DNA of 64,000 nucleotides from Candidatus Gastranaerophilales bacterium (GCA_947589115.1 CANPZP010000002.1:1-64000), one strand, 5' to 3'; numbered from the stretch's first letter, positions 35,901 through 45,604 are shown. The notes: a model not told the origin generated them from the sequence alone. Made by a program: numbers and translations.

Positions 35901-36421
35901 AATTAAAGGACATAAAGAATGATACGTTTGTTACAATCTGCGGGTTGTTAACCTCTGTAAGAAAAATACCCACTAAAAAAGATCCCAATAAATTTTTAAA
36001 AGCAGGCATGATAGAAGATTTAACAGCGGAAATTCCCTTTGTGGCTTTTCAAAAAACACTTGAACAATATAATTCTTTAATAGAAACAGAAAAAAAGGTA
36101 ATTGTTTCGGGTAAGTATCAAAATAAAGACAGCGGGCAGCCTCAAATTATAATAGAAAGTATAAAACCCGTTGAAAACAGTAATATAGTAACTATTTCCA
36201 TAGAAAAAGAAATAGCGTACGAAAAATTAATGGCATTAAAAGATATGCTTGCAAATTATAAAGGTAATGACCCTTTAGTTTTTAAATCTACGGAAAACGG
36301 AGAAGAAACAAAAATATTGGCAAGTCAAAATTACTGGGTTAACGCATCAAATGTATTAACAAATAATGTTGAAAAGTACTTTTCACAGGATGTAGATATA
36401 ACCGTTAACTCGCTTTCGTAA
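32978..36421 (+). CDS. dnaE: DNA polymerase III subunit alpha
   Basis: Replicative polymerase catalytic subunit, 1147 residues, full length. An N-terminal PHP domain (PLHVHSEYSLLDGAI, VTDHGVMYGA) is followed by the polymerase core (GPGRGSAAGSLVAYSLGITD, MPDVDIDFGDGRE with the catalytic acidic residues), the fingers/tau region with ALFRPGPLESGM, and helix-hairpin-helix and OB domains toward the C-terminus. The site where cyanobacterial DnaE is commonly split by an intein (before Cys in AKYCFNRSHS, Cys742) is intact. Its 3' end overlaps the convergent HD-GYP gene by 17 nt. Confidence 0.97.
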   Translation: MRYVPLHVHSEYSLLDGAIRNKDLIKFAKENNFEAVAVTDHGVMYGAIELYRQGKENQFKVLLGCEFYIYHGDIKSHDSNNRELYHLVLIAKNNTGYQNLVKLVSIAHIDGFYYKPRINREILEEHCEGLICLSACIQGEVVQEILNGNREGAKNTAKYYKNLFKDDYYIELQDHGLAEQKRSNPELIKIAQELDIPMVITNDSHYLRKEDSTWHDTLLCIQTNAFKDDEKRMRFDNSEFYVKTPEELRDAFRWMDADLFEEAIENTARIADKCHVIIKMGENILPSFEVPKGHSIPSYLDFLVRKGLDERYDEITPEIEKRYKYELEIINKMGFDAYFLIVWDFINYAKKHGIPVGPGRGSAAGSLVAYSLGITDLDPIRHNLLFERFLNPERVSMPDVDIDFGDGRERVIDYVTEKYGSDKVCQIITFGTLSAKAAIKAVARVNKIPFETSNRVSQLVPSEVDMTISKALEESPDFKKEYEESAVLREIIDEAMKIEGLKQNTGMHAAGVIIAHQPLDEICPVQRAKEGNIITEYPKEDCEKIGLLKMDFLGLKNLTIIQKTVELVKELKGIDIEINKIPLDDSEVYKMLMKGETDGVFQLESTGMKKLVRDLKPSVFEDLGALVALFRPGPLESGMITDFVKRKHGEQEIKYAHPLLENILKDTYGTIVYQEQIMQIFQVLADYTLGEADMVRRMMGKKKFEEMAKQKTRFVEASIKKGMTEEGAKELFDQIESFAKYCFNRSHSAAYAYVAYQTAYLKVHYPVEYICAMLSNSKDNLDKIQLYIAEAQRLGIKVFPPDINKSKSEFYTDGVNIRFGLNSIKGIGDAVQQEIADEKQRGGEFSSIADFARRINPRIINRKALENLAKAGAFLSLVSSRKQMFINIENILNVAGKEMEAREMGQVSLFSAMNPQNMGNSYHMQSFELFGTPEEFSDRELQEFEKDLMGFYLTCHPLESIRKNLPFLSTHKIEELKDIKNDTFVTICGLLTSVRKIPTKKDPNKFLKAGMIEDLTAEIPFVAFQKTLEQYNSLIETEKKVIVSGKYQNKDSGQPQIIIESIKPVENSNIVTISIEKEIAYEKLMALKDMLANYKGNDPLVFKSTENGEETKILASQNYWVNASNVLTNNVEKYFSQDVDITVNSLS

Positions 36422-37529
36422 ATTCTGAAGGGATTTTAAAATCTATATTTTTACATAAAATAGAATATTTTTGATAAACGGCTTCGGGATTTTGTCTGGC
36501 TTCATTGATTTTATCCGAAAGAGAGATAAAAATTTTCCCTAAATCAGGGTCAAATTGGGTGCCAATACACTTTTCAATTTCAGCCATTGCAATTTCATGA
36601 GAAAGAGCAGTTCTGTATGGTCTTGTAGAAGTCATTGCATCATAAGTATCAGCTAATGCAATAATTCTGCCTGCCAATGGAATTTGAGTACCTTTTAATT
36701 TATCGGGATATCCTGTTCCGTCCCATTTTTCGTGGTGAGCTTTTACCCATTCTGATATAACTTGAAGTTTCTTTATATTGAAAACAATTTTTCCGCCCTT
36801 TGCCGGGTGAGATTTCATAATTAAAAATTCTTCATCCGTTAATTTCCCGTTTTTGCATAAAATATTTTGCGGAATGACAATTTTGCCGATATCATGTAAA
36901 AGTCCTGCAATTTCAATATCTTCAAGAAAACTGTTATCTAAATTTAATTCTCTTGCCAGAATCATTGAATAAATAGTAACTCTTAAGGAATGGCCGTTTG
37001 TATACGAATCTCTTGTATCAAGTGCATTTGATATGGCTCTGATTGTTTTATAAAATAATTCTCTCAATTCTCCGTAGAAAATTTTATTATGTGAAGCCAA
37101 AATATATTTATTAACTCCGCTTTCAACCGCTATTTTTAATTCCTCTGGTTCAAACGGTTTTAAAATATACTGAAATAAATCACAATCATTTATGGCGGAA
37201 ACGATAATATCCGTATCAACATGACCGGTTAAAAGTATTTTAACAATTTCGGGATTAATTTTTCTTACTTCTTTTAAGAAATCAGTACCTTCCATCTCAG
37301 GCATTTTTTGGTCAGATACGATTAAAGAAATTTTATTGCCTTGAGTTTTAACAAGTTCAAGTGCTTCAAACCCGTTATGAGCGGTTATAATGTTATAACT
37401 GCCCCTTAAAGTTCTTTTTAATAATTGTAAGTTATTTTCTTCATCATCAACTAAAAGAACGGTTGGCTTTTCGTTGTCTATAAGTTTTAATATTGATTCT
37501 AAACTGTTTTGTAAGTCTGCTGAACTCAT
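36405..37529 (-). CDS. response regulator with HD-GYP phosphodiesterase domain
   Basis: The 374-residue product has a receiver (Asp28-Asp29, phospho-acceptor Asp73 in IVSDQKMPEM) joined to an HD-GYP domain (about 155-350). The domain shows the metal-binding LLHDIGKIVIP (His212-Asp213) and HHEKWDGTGYP, where the signature reads TGYP. It would hydrolyse cyclic-di-GMP when phosphorylated, as in RpfG. A second HD-GYP gene lies at 50442. The receiver lacks a neighbouring kinase. The region between its start and the oxidoreductase operon contains a weak TTACA/TAACA pair. Confidence 0.92.
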   Translation of the reverse strand: MSSADLQNSLESILKLIDNEKPTVLLVDDEENNLQLLKRTLRGSYNIITAHNGFEALELVKTQGNKISLIVSDQKMPEMEGTDFLKEVRKINPEIVKILLTGHVDTDIIVSAINDCDLFQYILKPFEPEELKIAVESGVNKYILASHNKIFYGELRELFYKTIRAISNALDTRDSYTNGHSLRVTIYSMILARELNLDNSFLEDIEIAGLLHDIGKIVIPQNILCKNGKLTDEEFLIMKSHPAKGGKIVFNIKKLQVISEWVKAHHEKWDGTGYPDKLKGTQIPLAGRIIALADTYDAMTSTRPYRTALSHEIAMAEIEKCIGTQFDPDLGKIFISLSDKINEARQNPEAVYQKYSILCKNIDFKIPSEFTKAS

Positions 37530-37691
37530 TGCCTGCCTTATTAATTCAGTAAAATATATTTAATACTTATATTATACCATTTTTTTACAAATGTTAACAA
37601 GGTTGTATAAAAAAATAAAATAAATTGGTACTCAATAAAATATTTATAGTACAATAAAGTGGTACAGTTTATTAGCAAAAGAGGTAGAACA

Positions 37692-38795
37692 ATGGTAAAA
37701 AAACTGATAGAAAAAGATACAAAAATGTTCTTAACCGGAAATGAAGTATTAGCATATGCCGCAAATGCAGCAGAAGCAGACTTTATGTATGGTTATCCCA
37801 TTACTCCGCAGAATGAGATAATGCATACATGGTGTAAATTACTTCCTAAAACGGAAGCCGGTTTTTTGCAAACCGAAGATGAAATATCTGCAGGTTTCTC
37901 AACAATAGGCGGAATATTAGCAGGAAAAAGAGCATTTACGGCAACTGCAGGCCCCGGAAATGTAATAATGCAGGATGCGCAATCAATGGCAGAAATGATG
38001 AGAATCCCGTTTGTTTGTGCGGTAATGCAAAGAGGTGGCCCGTCAACTGCAACCGTAATATATGCACAGCAAGAAACCAGATTAACATGTTTCGGCGGAA
38101 ACGGAGAAGGTTTTAGAATAGTATATTCTACAGCCGGACATCAGGATTTATACGATTATATGATTAAAGCATTCAATACTGCTTGGACATATAAATTCCC
38201 GACATACGTTTTAGCTGACGGATATCAAGGTAAAATGAGAGAACCTGTTATGCTTTATGATCCTAAATCAAGAGGTATTAATATGGTTCCCGTATCTCCT
38301 TATTTGTTAGCTGAAGGACAAATCGGAGTTGACAGAAAATCAGTACATCTTAGAAATACATATAATATGGAAGAAGAACTTATGGAAGTTCTTGACCAAT
38401 ATCAAAAAGATTACGATAAAATGGCTGAAGAAGTTGCCGAATATGTAGAATACAAAGCGGAAGATGCAGAAATACTTGTTATAGCTCACGGTATAGTTGC
38501 ACGTTCAGCAGTAACCGCAATCGACGAATTAAGAGCAAAAGGTATTAAAGCAGGATTATTCAGACCTGTTACAATCAGACCGCTTGCGGTAAAACCGTTA
38601 AGAGATGCAGTATCAAGAGCAAAACAAATCCTCTTTACCGAATCAGCTAACGGTCAATTAGCACAAATGGTATTAGAAAAACTTTATGGTTTAACAACTC
38701 CTTATTCTACATTGTTTAAAATGGGTGTTGGTGTAACAGGTGATGATATAGTTGAAAAAGTTGAACAAATGGTAAAAACACCTGCAACTGTATAG
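37692..38795 (+). CDS. 2-oxoacid:ferredoxin oxidoreductase subunit alpha
   Basis: First of four genes for a ferredoxin-linked oxidoreductase that decarboxylates a 2-oxoacid to the acyl-CoA. From the ATG at 37692 (AGAGG upstream) the product is 367 residues. The N-terminal pyrimidine-binding part shows GYPITPQNEIMH, FLQTEDEISAGFSTIGGILAG and TATAGPGNVIMQDAQSMAE. The C-terminal domain II contains FRPVTIRPLAVKPL. The split alpha-beta-gamma-delta arrangement and sequence fit the 2-oxoglutarate or branched-chain 2-oxoacid (Kor/Vor) type rather than pyruvate:ferredoxin oxidoreductase; the exact substrate is not decided. Confidence 0.92.
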   Translation: MVKKLIEKDTKMFLTGNEVLAYAANAAEADFMYGYPITPQNEIMHTWCKLLPKTEAGFLQTEDEISAGFSTIGGILAGKRAFTATAGPGNVIMQDAQSMAEMMRIPFVCAVMQRGGPSTATVIYAQQETRLTCFGGNGEGFRIVYSTAGHQDLYDYMIKAFNTAWTYKFPTYVLADGYQGKMREPVMLYDPKSRGINMVPVSPYLLAEGQIGVDRKSVHLRNTYNMEEELMEVLDQYQKDYDKMAEEVAEYVEYKAEDAEILVIAHGIVARSAVTAIDELRAKGIKAGLFRPVTIRPLAVKPLRDAVSRAKQILFTESANGQLAQMVLEKLYGLTTPYSTLFKMGVGVTGDDIVEKVEQMVKTPATV

Positions 38796-38833
38796 TAACG
38801 AATATTTGAAAAATAAATTAAGGAGATAAAAAA

Positions 38834-39592
38834 ATGACAGAGGTATTAACATTACCGCCGAGTCTGCCAAACGCACAGAATGCGGAAGTAGGAGCAAGTA
38901 AATTCTGCCCCGGTTGCGGTCATGGTATGATTCTTAAATCTTTAGCTTTTGCTATTGATGAATTAAATTTAAAACAAAAAGCAGTATTTGGTTGTGATAT
39001 CGGATGTTCACTTCTTTCATGGAATTATTTGGACTTAGATACGGTTCAAACTCACCACGGAAGAACAACCCCGGTAATATACGGTGTAACAAGAGCTAAC
39101 CCTGAAGCAATAGGTATAGCATACATGGGTGATGGCGGCGGCTTGGCAATCGGTTCACAACACTTGGTAAACGCTGCTGTTCGTTCGGAAAAAATGTTAA
39201 TTATTGTAGCAAATAATACAAACTATGGTATGACAGGCGGACAAATGTCACCGACAACTATGCCGGGACAACGTACCGAAACAACTCCATACGGTCGTGA
39301 TTGCGAAGTAACCGGACGTCCGGCAAAAGGTGCTGAAATGGTTGCAGCTATTGCTGACCCTAAAAAATCATATGTTGCTCGTTCAAGCGTTTCTAATTTG
39401 AGAAAATTACGTGCTACATTTAAAAAAGCACTTAAAAATGTTGAGATGGGCGGATTTTCATTTGTTGAAGTTTTGTCTTTATGCCCGTTAAACTGGAGAA
39501 CTAATAACGTTGATACTTGGGGCAGATTATCTCAAATGGAAGAATGCTTTGAAGTAAATGAATTTTTAGTAAGAGAAGGATTGGAGGGTTAA
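38834..39592 (+). CDS. 2-oxoacid:ferredoxin oxidoreductase subunit beta (TPP-binding)
   Basis: 252 residues that bind thiamine diphosphate and a [4Fe-4S] cluster. FCPGCGHGMIL contributes cluster ligands, YMGDGGGLAIGSQHLVNA is the Mg-TPP motif (GDG...N), and NNTNYGMTGGQMSPTT is typical of Kor/Vor beta subunits. CDIGCS adds further cysteines. An AAGGAGAT site precedes the ATG 38 nt after the alpha gene. Confidence 0.94.
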   Translation: MTEVLTLPPSLPNAQNAEVGASKFCPGCGHGMILKSLAFAIDELNLKQKAVFGCDIGCSLLSWNYLDLDTVQTHHGRTTPVIYGVTRANPEAIGIAYMGDGGGLAIGSQHLVNAAVRSEKMLIIVANNTNYGMTGGQMSPTTMPGQRTETTPYGRDCEVTGRPAKGAEMVAAIADPKKSYVARSSVSNLRKLRATFKKALKNVEMGGFSFVEVLSLCPLNWRTNNVDTWGRLSQMEECFEVNEFLVREGLEG

Positions 39593-39593
39593 T

Positions 39594-40157
39594 ATGTCAA
39601 GAACAAAAATGGTATTAGCCGGTGAAGGCGGACAAGGCGTTCAATCCGTTGCTAAAATTCTGGTTGAAGCAGGTTATGAAGCAGGTAAACAAGTTCTTTA
39701 TATTCCTAATTTCGGTGTAGAACAAAGAGGCGGTGTTTCTATTGCTTTTTGTCAAATAGCCGATGAAAAAATAGGAGAACCTCGTTTTTCAAAAGGTGAT
39801 ATTGTTATTATGCTTTCTGATAGAGCTGTTGACAGATGTGATTGCTACGTAGATGAAAATGCAATTGTTGTTTATGATACATCTGTTTGTACTAAGACTC
39901 CTGCTTGCAAATGTAAAAAACTTATCGGTATTGATGCAAATAAAATAGCTAATGAACAATTAAGCGCCAGAGTATTTAATATTATTGTTCTGGGGGTTTT
40001 AATTGCGGCAACTAATGTACTTGATATATCCGATATCAAGAATGCTATGGAACATGCGTTAGGTAAGAAATTTGATGCAAAACCGGAATTGAGAGAATTA
40101 AATTATAAAGCTCTTGAAATGGGTATGAATTTGTTAAAAGAGAAGGTAGGTGCATAA
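39594..40157 (+). CDS. 2-oxoacid:ferredoxin oxidoreductase subunit gamma
   Basis: The 187-residue gamma (CoA-interacting) subunit shows VLAGEGGQGVQSVAKILVEAG, NFGVEQRGGVSIAFCQIAD and SDRAVDRCDCYVDENAIVVYD, all standard for the family. It starts one base after the beta stop, and its last base overlaps the first base of the ferredoxin gene, so the four subunits are tightly coupled. Confidence 0.93.
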   Translation: MSRTKMVLAGEGGQGVQSVAKILVEAGYEAGKQVLYIPNFGVEQRGGVSIAFCQIADEKIGEPRFSKGDIVIMLSDRAVDRCDCYVDENAIVVYDTSVCTKTPACKCKKLIGIDANKIANEQLSARVFNIIVLGVLIAATNVLDISDIKNAMEHALGKKFDAKPELRELNYKALEMGMNLLKEKVGA

Positions 40158-40423
40158 TGACAACAGGATATAAAGGCTATAAAATTGCTGACGTAGCAAA
40201 GGGTAAAGCTGATTATTATGTATACACAGACCTTTGTAAAGGATGCGGTTTATGTATTGCAAGATGCCCTATGAATAAAGGTGACCAAAAATGTTTACAA
40301 TGGTCAAAAGAAACAGGATTATTCCAAACCCCTGCGGTTGAACCAAATCCTGAAATATGCATCGGCTGCGGTACATGCGCTCTGGTTTGCCCTGACAGTG
40401 CAATCAGAATTGAAAAAAAATAG
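40157..40423 (+). CDS. 2-oxoacid:ferredoxin oxidoreductase delta (2x[4Fe-4S]) subunit
   Basis: The 88-residue ferredoxin-like subunit has two cysteine clusters, CKGCGLCIARCP and CIGCGTCALVCP, that carry electrons from the TPP site to ferredoxin. It overlaps the gamma gene stop (TAATG). It ends the operon before a strong terminator. Placing delta last and separate is common in Gram-negative anaerobes. Confidence 0.93.
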   Translation: MTTGYKGYKIADVAKGKADYYVYTDLCKGCGLCIARCPMNKGDQKCLQWSKETGLFQTPAVEPNPEICIGCGTCALVCPDSAIRIEKK

Positions 40424-40434
40424 TTTGATTTTTT

Positions 40435-40468
40435 AATACCGTCTTTATTATAAAGACGGTATTTTTTT
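40435..40468 (+). terminator. intrinsic terminator of the oxidoreductase operon
   Basis: 13-bp stem AATACCGTCTTTA/TAAAGACGGTATT with a 3-nt loop and a T-tract. Confidence 0.9.
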
Positions 40469-40524
40469 GGACTTTTTTTATTTATTATTTTATAATTACC
40501 TTGAAACTTATATTGAGGAGAGAT

Positions 40525-41322
40525 ATGTTAAACGGAAAAAAGATAGTTGTTGTAATGCCTGCTTATAATGCAGAAAAGACTTTGGAAAAGACCTATAATG
40601 AAATTTACCATGAAATTGTGGATGAGATTATTCTAACGGATGATAAATCAAGTGATAACACAAAAGATTTAGCAAAAGATTTAAATATAACAACAATTGT
40701 TCATAAAGAAAACAGAGGATATGGGGGGAATCAAAAATCATGCTATACTGCGGCATTAAAATCTAATGCTGATATAGTTATAATGCTTCATCCGGATTAT
40801 CAATATACTCCTAAATTAATTCCCGCAATAGCATCAATGCTGGCTTTTGAAGAATATGATGCCGTTATTGCATCAAGAATGCTTTCTAATGCGCTTGAAG
40901 GCGGGATGCCGCTATATAAGTATATTGCAAATAAACTTTTGACAGCTTTTGAAAACTTTTTCCTCGGGCAGCATTTGTCTGAATATCATACGGGTTTTAG
41001 GGGATTTAAAAAAAATGTATTGGAAAACCTTCCGTTGAATGATTGTGATGATGACTTCGTTTTTGATAATGAGATGCTGGCGTTAGTCAGTTATTACGGT
41101 TATAAAATAGGGGAGATAAGCTGTCCTACAAAATATTTTCCGGAAGCTTCTTCAATTAATTTTATGCGTTCTTGTAAATACGGGTTTGGGGTGTTAGGTG
41201 TAAGTTTAAAATATTTTCTTGCTTATACCGGAATATATAAATCAAAAATTTTTAAAAAATCCGCAAAAAAATTGGATGTAAATGCTGAATTACCTTATTA
41301 TCATATAGGGAAAAAGGATTAA
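40525..41322 (+). CDS. glycosyltransferase family 2 protein
   Basis: The ATG at 40525 is preceded by GAGGAGA, giving 265 residues. The GT-A fold is visible: VVVMPAYNAEKTLEKTYNE, EIILTDDKSSDNT (the nucleotide-binding Asp pair), HPDYQYTP (metal-binding DxD position replaced by HPDYQ) and SEYHTGFRGFKKNVLE, a pattern of polyprenyl-phosphate mannosyl/glucosyltransferase-like enzymes. A hydrophobic helix near 222-240 may contact membrane. It stands alone between two terminators. Probable role in lipid-linked sugar synthesis; donor unknown. Confidence 0.88.
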   Translation: MLNGKKIVVVMPAYNAEKTLEKTYNEIYHEIVDEIILTDDKSSDNTKDLAKDLNITTIVHKENRGYGGNQKSCYTAALKSNADIVIMLHPDYQYTPKLIPAIASMLAFEEYDAVIASRMLSNALEGGMPLYKYIANKLLTAFENFFLGQHLSEYHTGFRGFKKNVLENLPLNDCDDDFVFDNEMLALVSYYGYKIGEISCPTKYFPEASSINFMRSCKYGFGVLGVSLKYFLAYTGIYKSKIFKKSAKKLDVNAELPYYHIGKKD

Positions 41323-41353
41323 TATATTTATAATTAAAATGATTTAAAAATTA

Positions 41354-41384
41354 AAAAGGCGCTTTATAAAGCGCCTTTTTTTAT
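41354..41384. terminator. bidirectional terminator
   Basis: AAAAAGGCGCTTTA mirrored by TAAAGCGCCTTTTT lies between the convergent glycosyltransferase and rpoD, and its far edge touches the rpoD stop. Confidence 0.88.
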
Positions 41385-42490
41385 ACCTCAATATATTCTT
41401 TTAAACGTTTGCTTCTGTTAGGATGTCTTAATTTTCTTAAAGCTTTAGCTTCAATTTGTCTTATACGTTCTCTTGTTACTCCAAAGAGCTGTCCTACTTC
41501 TTCTAATGTTCTTTGTCTGCCGTCATCCATACCGAATCTTAGTCTGAGTACATCTCTTTCTCTCGGAGATAAACCGCTTAATACTTCTGCAAGATCTTCT
41601 CTCAATAATTCTTGAGCAACAGTCTTTACAGGAGCATCAGCGTCTTTATCTTCTATGAAATCACCTAGTCTGGAATCTTCTTCTTTCCCGATAGGGGTTT
41701 CTAATGATAGAGGTTCTTGTGCTACTTTAATTATTTCTCTTAATTTCGGAACTGAAATATTCATTTCAATCGCAAGTTCTTCTTCCGTAGGTTTCCTTGA
41801 AAGTTCTTGAGCCAATTTTCTGGTAACTTTCTTTAACTTGTTAATGGTTTCTACCATATGAACAGGGATTCTGATAGTTCTTGCCTGGTCTGCTATAGCT
41901 CTTGTTATTGCCTGACGAATCCACCATGTAGCGTAAGTTGAAAATTTATATCCTCTTTCGTGGTCAAATTTTTCTGCGGCTCTTATTAAACCTAAATTAC
42001 CTTCTTGTATTAAATCTAAGAAGAGCATTCCTCTTCCTACATATTTTTTTGCTATACTTACAACCAGTCTTAAGTTAGCTTGTACCAATCTTCTTTTTGC
42101 TATAACACCTGCATTTCCGCCTTGTATGATTTTCTTTGCAAGGTCAATTTCCTGTTCCGCAGTTAATAATTTTATTCTGCCGATTTCTCTTAAATACATT
42201 CTGACCGGATCATCAAAAGAAACACCTTTTGGAAGTAATACATCCGTCATTGATACTTCTTCTTCATCGTCTTCTTCAACCATTTCTGTTGAAAATAAAT
42301 CTTCGTTTTCCATTGTATCAATAATTTTGTTTCTTTCGGCATTCATTATAACATCCATACCGTCACGGCTGATTGATTCCGGTTCTGTCATTAAAATTAT
42401 CCCCGATGATTCGGAGGTTTCATTACCCATTGTTTCTTCTTCTTCCATCATGCTTACCACTGATAAGTCTGAAATTTTCTTCTTACTCAT
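41381..42490 (-). CDS. rpoD: primary RNA polymerase sigma factor (sigma-70)
   Basis: The 369-residue vegetative sigma factor has an acidic N-terminal region (1-85) in place of a full region 1.1, region 1.2 ([21 protein letters not shown]), region 2 ([49 protein letters not shown]), region 3 ([13 protein letters not shown]) and region 4.2 ([23 protein letters not shown]). It is shorter than proteobacterial RpoD because it lacks the non-conserved insert, as in cyanobacterial SigA. Last gene of dgt-dnaG-rpoD, 5 nt after dnaG. Confidence 0.97.
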   Translation of the reverse strand: MSKKKISDLSVVSMMEEEETMGNETSESSGIILMTEPESISRDGMDVIMNAERNKIIDTMENEDLFSTEMVEEDDEEEVSMTDVLLPKGVSFDDPVRMYLREIGRIKLLTAEQEIDLAKKIIQGGNAGVIAKRRLVQANLRLVVSIAKKYVGRGMLFLDLIQEGNLGLIRAAEKFDHERGYKFSTYATWWIRQAITRAIADQARTIRIPVHMVETINKLKKVTRKLAQELSRKPTEEELAIEMNISVPKLREIIKVAQEPLSLETPIGKEEDSRLGDFIEDKDADAPVKTVAQELLREDLAEVLSGLSPRERDVLRLRFGMDDGRQRTLEEVGQLFGVTRERIRQIEAKALRKLRHPNRSKRLKEYIEV

Positions 42491-42495
42491 TAAAT

Positions 42496-44379
42496 TTATT
42501 CTCCGATTTTATGTTTATTTCTTATTTTTTCTCTTAACTGCATTTGAAATTGCATTGATTCAATATCATCATCTTTTAAATTTTTATATTTAGAAATAAG
42601 TTCTTTTTTCTCACAGTCCGAATGATATTTTTGAATTCTTGCTTTATTCTCACATACAGCAGACCTAAAGTCTTCATCTGATAAGCCTTTAAAGCTTTCA
42701 GCTATGTATATTAAATCTGTTATTATTTCTTTTAACTCATTATCCTCAGCAAATTGTGTATACAGGGTGTGTATTAATTTTTCCACATTATTATTTATCT
42801 GAAATGATAATTTGTCAATTGTTTCTTTAATTTTAGTTAAGTTTTCATCCGTAAATTTAACATCTTGTATTGATTCCTTAAGGAAGTTCATATCTGATTC
42901 GCTTCCGACAGTAAAAAACAATGACAATAAATTTTTTTGTGCTTTTTCACAAATATTTGAAGTTTTTGTTACAATTGATGAAGAATCCCTATATATAGAG
43001 CTTTTCAGCATCTTAGTTTTGTTAACCTCCCTAATCAGTGATTTTTCATCTATGTCTATTCGGTCAGATATTATTCTTATATATTCATTTTGAATGATAT
43101 TATTTGGAATTTCCTCGATTAAAGGCATGATTTTTTTTACTAATTTTAATTTATCTGTCGGAGAAAGATTTGATTTGTAGTCTTTTAAAATTTGTTCAAG
43201 TTCAAAATCCAAAAGCATCGGAGCCTTTTTTATATATTCTTTGTAACTGTCGATTCCGTATTCTCTTATATATTCGTCAGGGTCTTTACTGTCAAACGGA
43301 GCTATTACTCTGATTTCGCATGTGTATTTATCATCTGATAATGTTGAGTAAGCCTGGTCATATATTTTTAAATTTCCAAGCCCTTTAAATGCTTCTTTTA
43401 TTACGTCAGTACTTCTTTTTGTAGCATTTAATCCTGCCGTATCAGTATCAAAAGCAAGATATATTTTTCTTGATTTTGAATATTTAGCTATTAAGCGTAC
43501 ATGGTCTACGGTTAATGCAGTACCGCAGGAGGCAACGGCATTTTTTAATCCGTATGCTTGTGCTGATATTACATCAAAGTAACCTTCCATTATGACGACG
43601 TAATCGTCTTTTATCATTTGCTCTTTTGCTTTGTCTATTCCGTATAAAGTTCTTGATTTATTATATAAGACAGTATCCGGAGAGTTTAAATATTTTGGAT
43701 TTTGATTTGCCTCTGTTGCTCTGGCTCCAAAGGCTATTACATTTGAAGATTCATCTCTTATCGGTATCATTATTCTGTTTCTGAATCTGTCTATATAATC
43801 CCCTTTTTCAGTTTTTATAATTAATCCTGCTTTTTCTAAAATATTCGGGGTATATTCCGCTTTATATTTTTCTGTTAATCCTGTGTACTCTTTCGGTGAA
43901 TACCCGAGCATGTATTCATCAATTATTTCTTTTGTTATCCCTCTTTTTTCAAGATATTCAAGTGCAGGCTTTGCTTGAGGCATATTTAATAAATTATCAT
44001 GATAATATTTAGTTATATCTTTCAGTAATTGTTTAATTTGTTGTTTTTCTTCTGTATGTTGTTTTGAATCCCCGAGTGTTTTTGGTAATTCAATCCCGTA
44101 TTTTAATGCCAAATCCTTAATGACTTCACCAAAGGTTTGGTTATTGATTTTCATTAGAAAGCTTATTGCATCTCCGCCTTCTCCGCATCCGAAACACTTA
44201 AAAATCCCTTTTTGCGTATTAACACAAAAAGACGGTGTTTTTTCTTCGTGAAAAGGACAACAACCCCAGTAGTTTGCACCCTTTTTCTTTAACAATACTC
44301 TTGATTGGACTATTTCCAATATGTCCAACCTGTTACGTATTTCATCGACAGCTTCACTATATGTTTTTGTTGTTGTCAT
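42496..44379 (-). CDS. dnaG: DNA primase
   Basis: Synthesises RNA primers at the replication fork. The 627 residues include the CHC2 zinc-binding domain (Cys40/41, His44, Cys62, Cys65 in [12 protein letters not shown] and [11 protein letters not shown]), the TOPRIM core ([25 protein letters not shown]) and a C-terminal helicase-interaction region. Length is normal. Overall order and spacing (3 nt after dgt, 5 nt before rpoD) indicate a single macromolecular-synthesis operon. Confidence 0.97.
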   Translation of the reverse strand: MTTTKTYSEAVDEIRNRLDILEIVQSRVLLKKKGANYWGCCPFHEEKTPSFCVNTQKGIFKCFGCGEGGDAISFLMKINNQTFGEVIKDLALKYGIELPKTLGDSKQHTEEKQQIKQLLKDITKYYHDNLLNMPQAKPALEYLEKRGITKEIIDEYMLGYSPKEYTGLTEKYKAEYTPNILEKAGLIIKTEKGDYIDRFRNRIMIPIRDESSNVIAFGARATEANQNPKYLNSPDTVLYNKSRTLYGIDKAKEQMIKDDYVVIMEGYFDVISAQAYGLKNAVASCGTALTVDHVRLIAKYSKSRKIYLAFDTDTAGLNATKRSTDVIKEAFKGLGNLKIYDQAYSTLSDDKYTCEIRVIAPFDSKDPDEYIREYGIDSYKEYIKKAPMLLDFELEQILKDYKSNLSPTDKLKLVKKIMPLIEEIPNNIIQNEYIRIISDRIDIDEKSLIREVNKTKMLKSSIYRDSSSIVTKTSNICEKAQKNLLSLFFTVGSESDMNFLKESIQDVKFTDENLTKIKETIDKLSFQINNNVEKLIHTLYTQFAEDNELKEIITDLIYIAESFKGLSDEDFRSAVCENKARIQKYHSDCEKKELISKYKNLKDDDIESMQFQMQLREKIRNKHKIGE

Positions 44380-44382
44380 TTG

Positions 44383-45426
44383 CTATTTCAGTCCGTTCAT
44401 TCTTGCCAATTTGTATAAAAATTCGTCGTGATTCTTTTGTATTAACGGGGAAGGCATAAAGTTTTCTTCATATTTTATTAATACATATCTGTCAGTCATT
44501 CCCGAAACGTAATCGCAGACTGTTTGCATAACTTCTTTTTCGTCTGAATTTTTATACATACTCCTCAACTCAGCGTAATAAAATTCAAACAGTTGTTTTA
44601 TAACATTTTGAGCTTTATCTTCCGCCTTTTTTGCCTGAGGATTGTTATACACGTTTTCAAACATCCATTTTCTTAATTTAATAAATTGTTCAAAACACTC
44701 CTCCGACATTAATATTTTATCTTTTCCATAACTGTTTTCAACAATGTTGTTCAACAATCTGGTAAGCCTTATTCTGTTTGAAGTTGAAAAGTAATCAGCA
44801 CTTTCTTTTGGTATATCATCATTATGAATTATATTTGCCCTTATCGCATCTTGAATATCATGGTTTATATATGCAATTTTATCTGAAATTCTTACCACTT
44901 GCCCTTCTAAAGTGTTAGGAGTGCATTCATAAGAATGATTTAAAATCCCGTCAATAGTTTCAGCGGTCAGATTTAAATCTTCTATAAATTCAACCACACG
45001 TACGCTTTGTTCATTATGTCTGTATCCTGAAGGCATAAGTTCATTTAAAACTCTTTCACCCGAATGCCCAAAGGGTGTATGTCCCAAATCATGCCCAAGC
45101 GCTATTGCTTCAGTTAAATCTTCGTTTAAATCAAGTGCACGTGCCAGTGTTCTTGCTATTTGAGATACCTCGAGTGTATGTGTCATTCTGGTTCTGAAAT
45201 GGTCATCATATGGAGCAAAGAATACTTGCGTTTTATGCTTTAATCTCCTGAATGCCTTTGAATGCAGTATTCTGTCCCTGTCTCTTTGATATTCAGTTCT
45301 TAGTGTACATGGCTCCTCCTGCCTTTTTCTTCCTTTTGTATTTGAACTCTTGGAGGCTAACGGCGACAAAAAAAGGTTCTCTCTTTCTTCTGTCTTTTCT
45401 CTTGTATTCTTTTTTATAATACTCAT
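44383..45426 (-). CDS. dgt: deoxyguanosinetriphosphate triphosphohydrolase-like protein
   Basis: HD-superfamily dNTP triphosphohydrolase, which releases tripolyphosphate from dNTPs and so controls their pools. The 347 residues show FRRLKHKTQVF, THTLEVSQIARTLA, the metal-binding ALGHDLGHTPFGHSGE and GYRHNEQSVRVVE. It is the short (dgt type 2-like) form typical of bacteria outside enterics. First gene of the dgt-dnaG-rpoD unit. Its 5' leader contains a 13-nt match (45441-45453) to the G+C-rich element at 102-114. Confidence 0.93.
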   Translation of the reverse strand: MSIIKKNTREKTEERENLFLSPLASKSSNTKGRKRQEEPCTLRTEYQRDRDRILHSKAFRRLKHKTQVFFAPYDDHFRTRMTHTLEVSQIARTLARALDLNEDLTEAIALGHDLGHTPFGHSGERVLNELMPSGYRHNEQSVRVVEFIEDLNLTAETIDGILNHSYECTPNTLEGQVVRISDKIAYINHDIQDAIRANIIHNDDIPKESADYFSTSNRIRLTRLLNNIVENSYGKDKILMSEECFEQFIKLRKWMFENVYNNPQAKKAEDKAQNVIKQLFEFYYAELRSMYKNSDEKEVMQTVCDYVSGMTDRYVLIKYEENFMPSPLIQKNHDEFLYKLARMNGLK

Positions 45427-45604
45427 ATATTCAACTTCACTTCGCTTCTTGAACTTTTCTATTTTATTAAAAATATAAAGCTTTTTCCATTGTGAACTAT
45501 TGATATGTTTAAATTATTTAATATAATATTTTATATAGACTTGATTAATTATTATTTTTTATTTATTATCAGACTATTATTAATATATTTGAAAGGAAAA
45601 TAAG

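Noticed and set aside
37585-37599. TTACA/TAACA pair 10 bp apart between the HD-GYP regulator and the oxidoreductase operon
   Set aside because: The second core and its flank break the HLR1 consensus; too weak in A+T-rich DNA to call.
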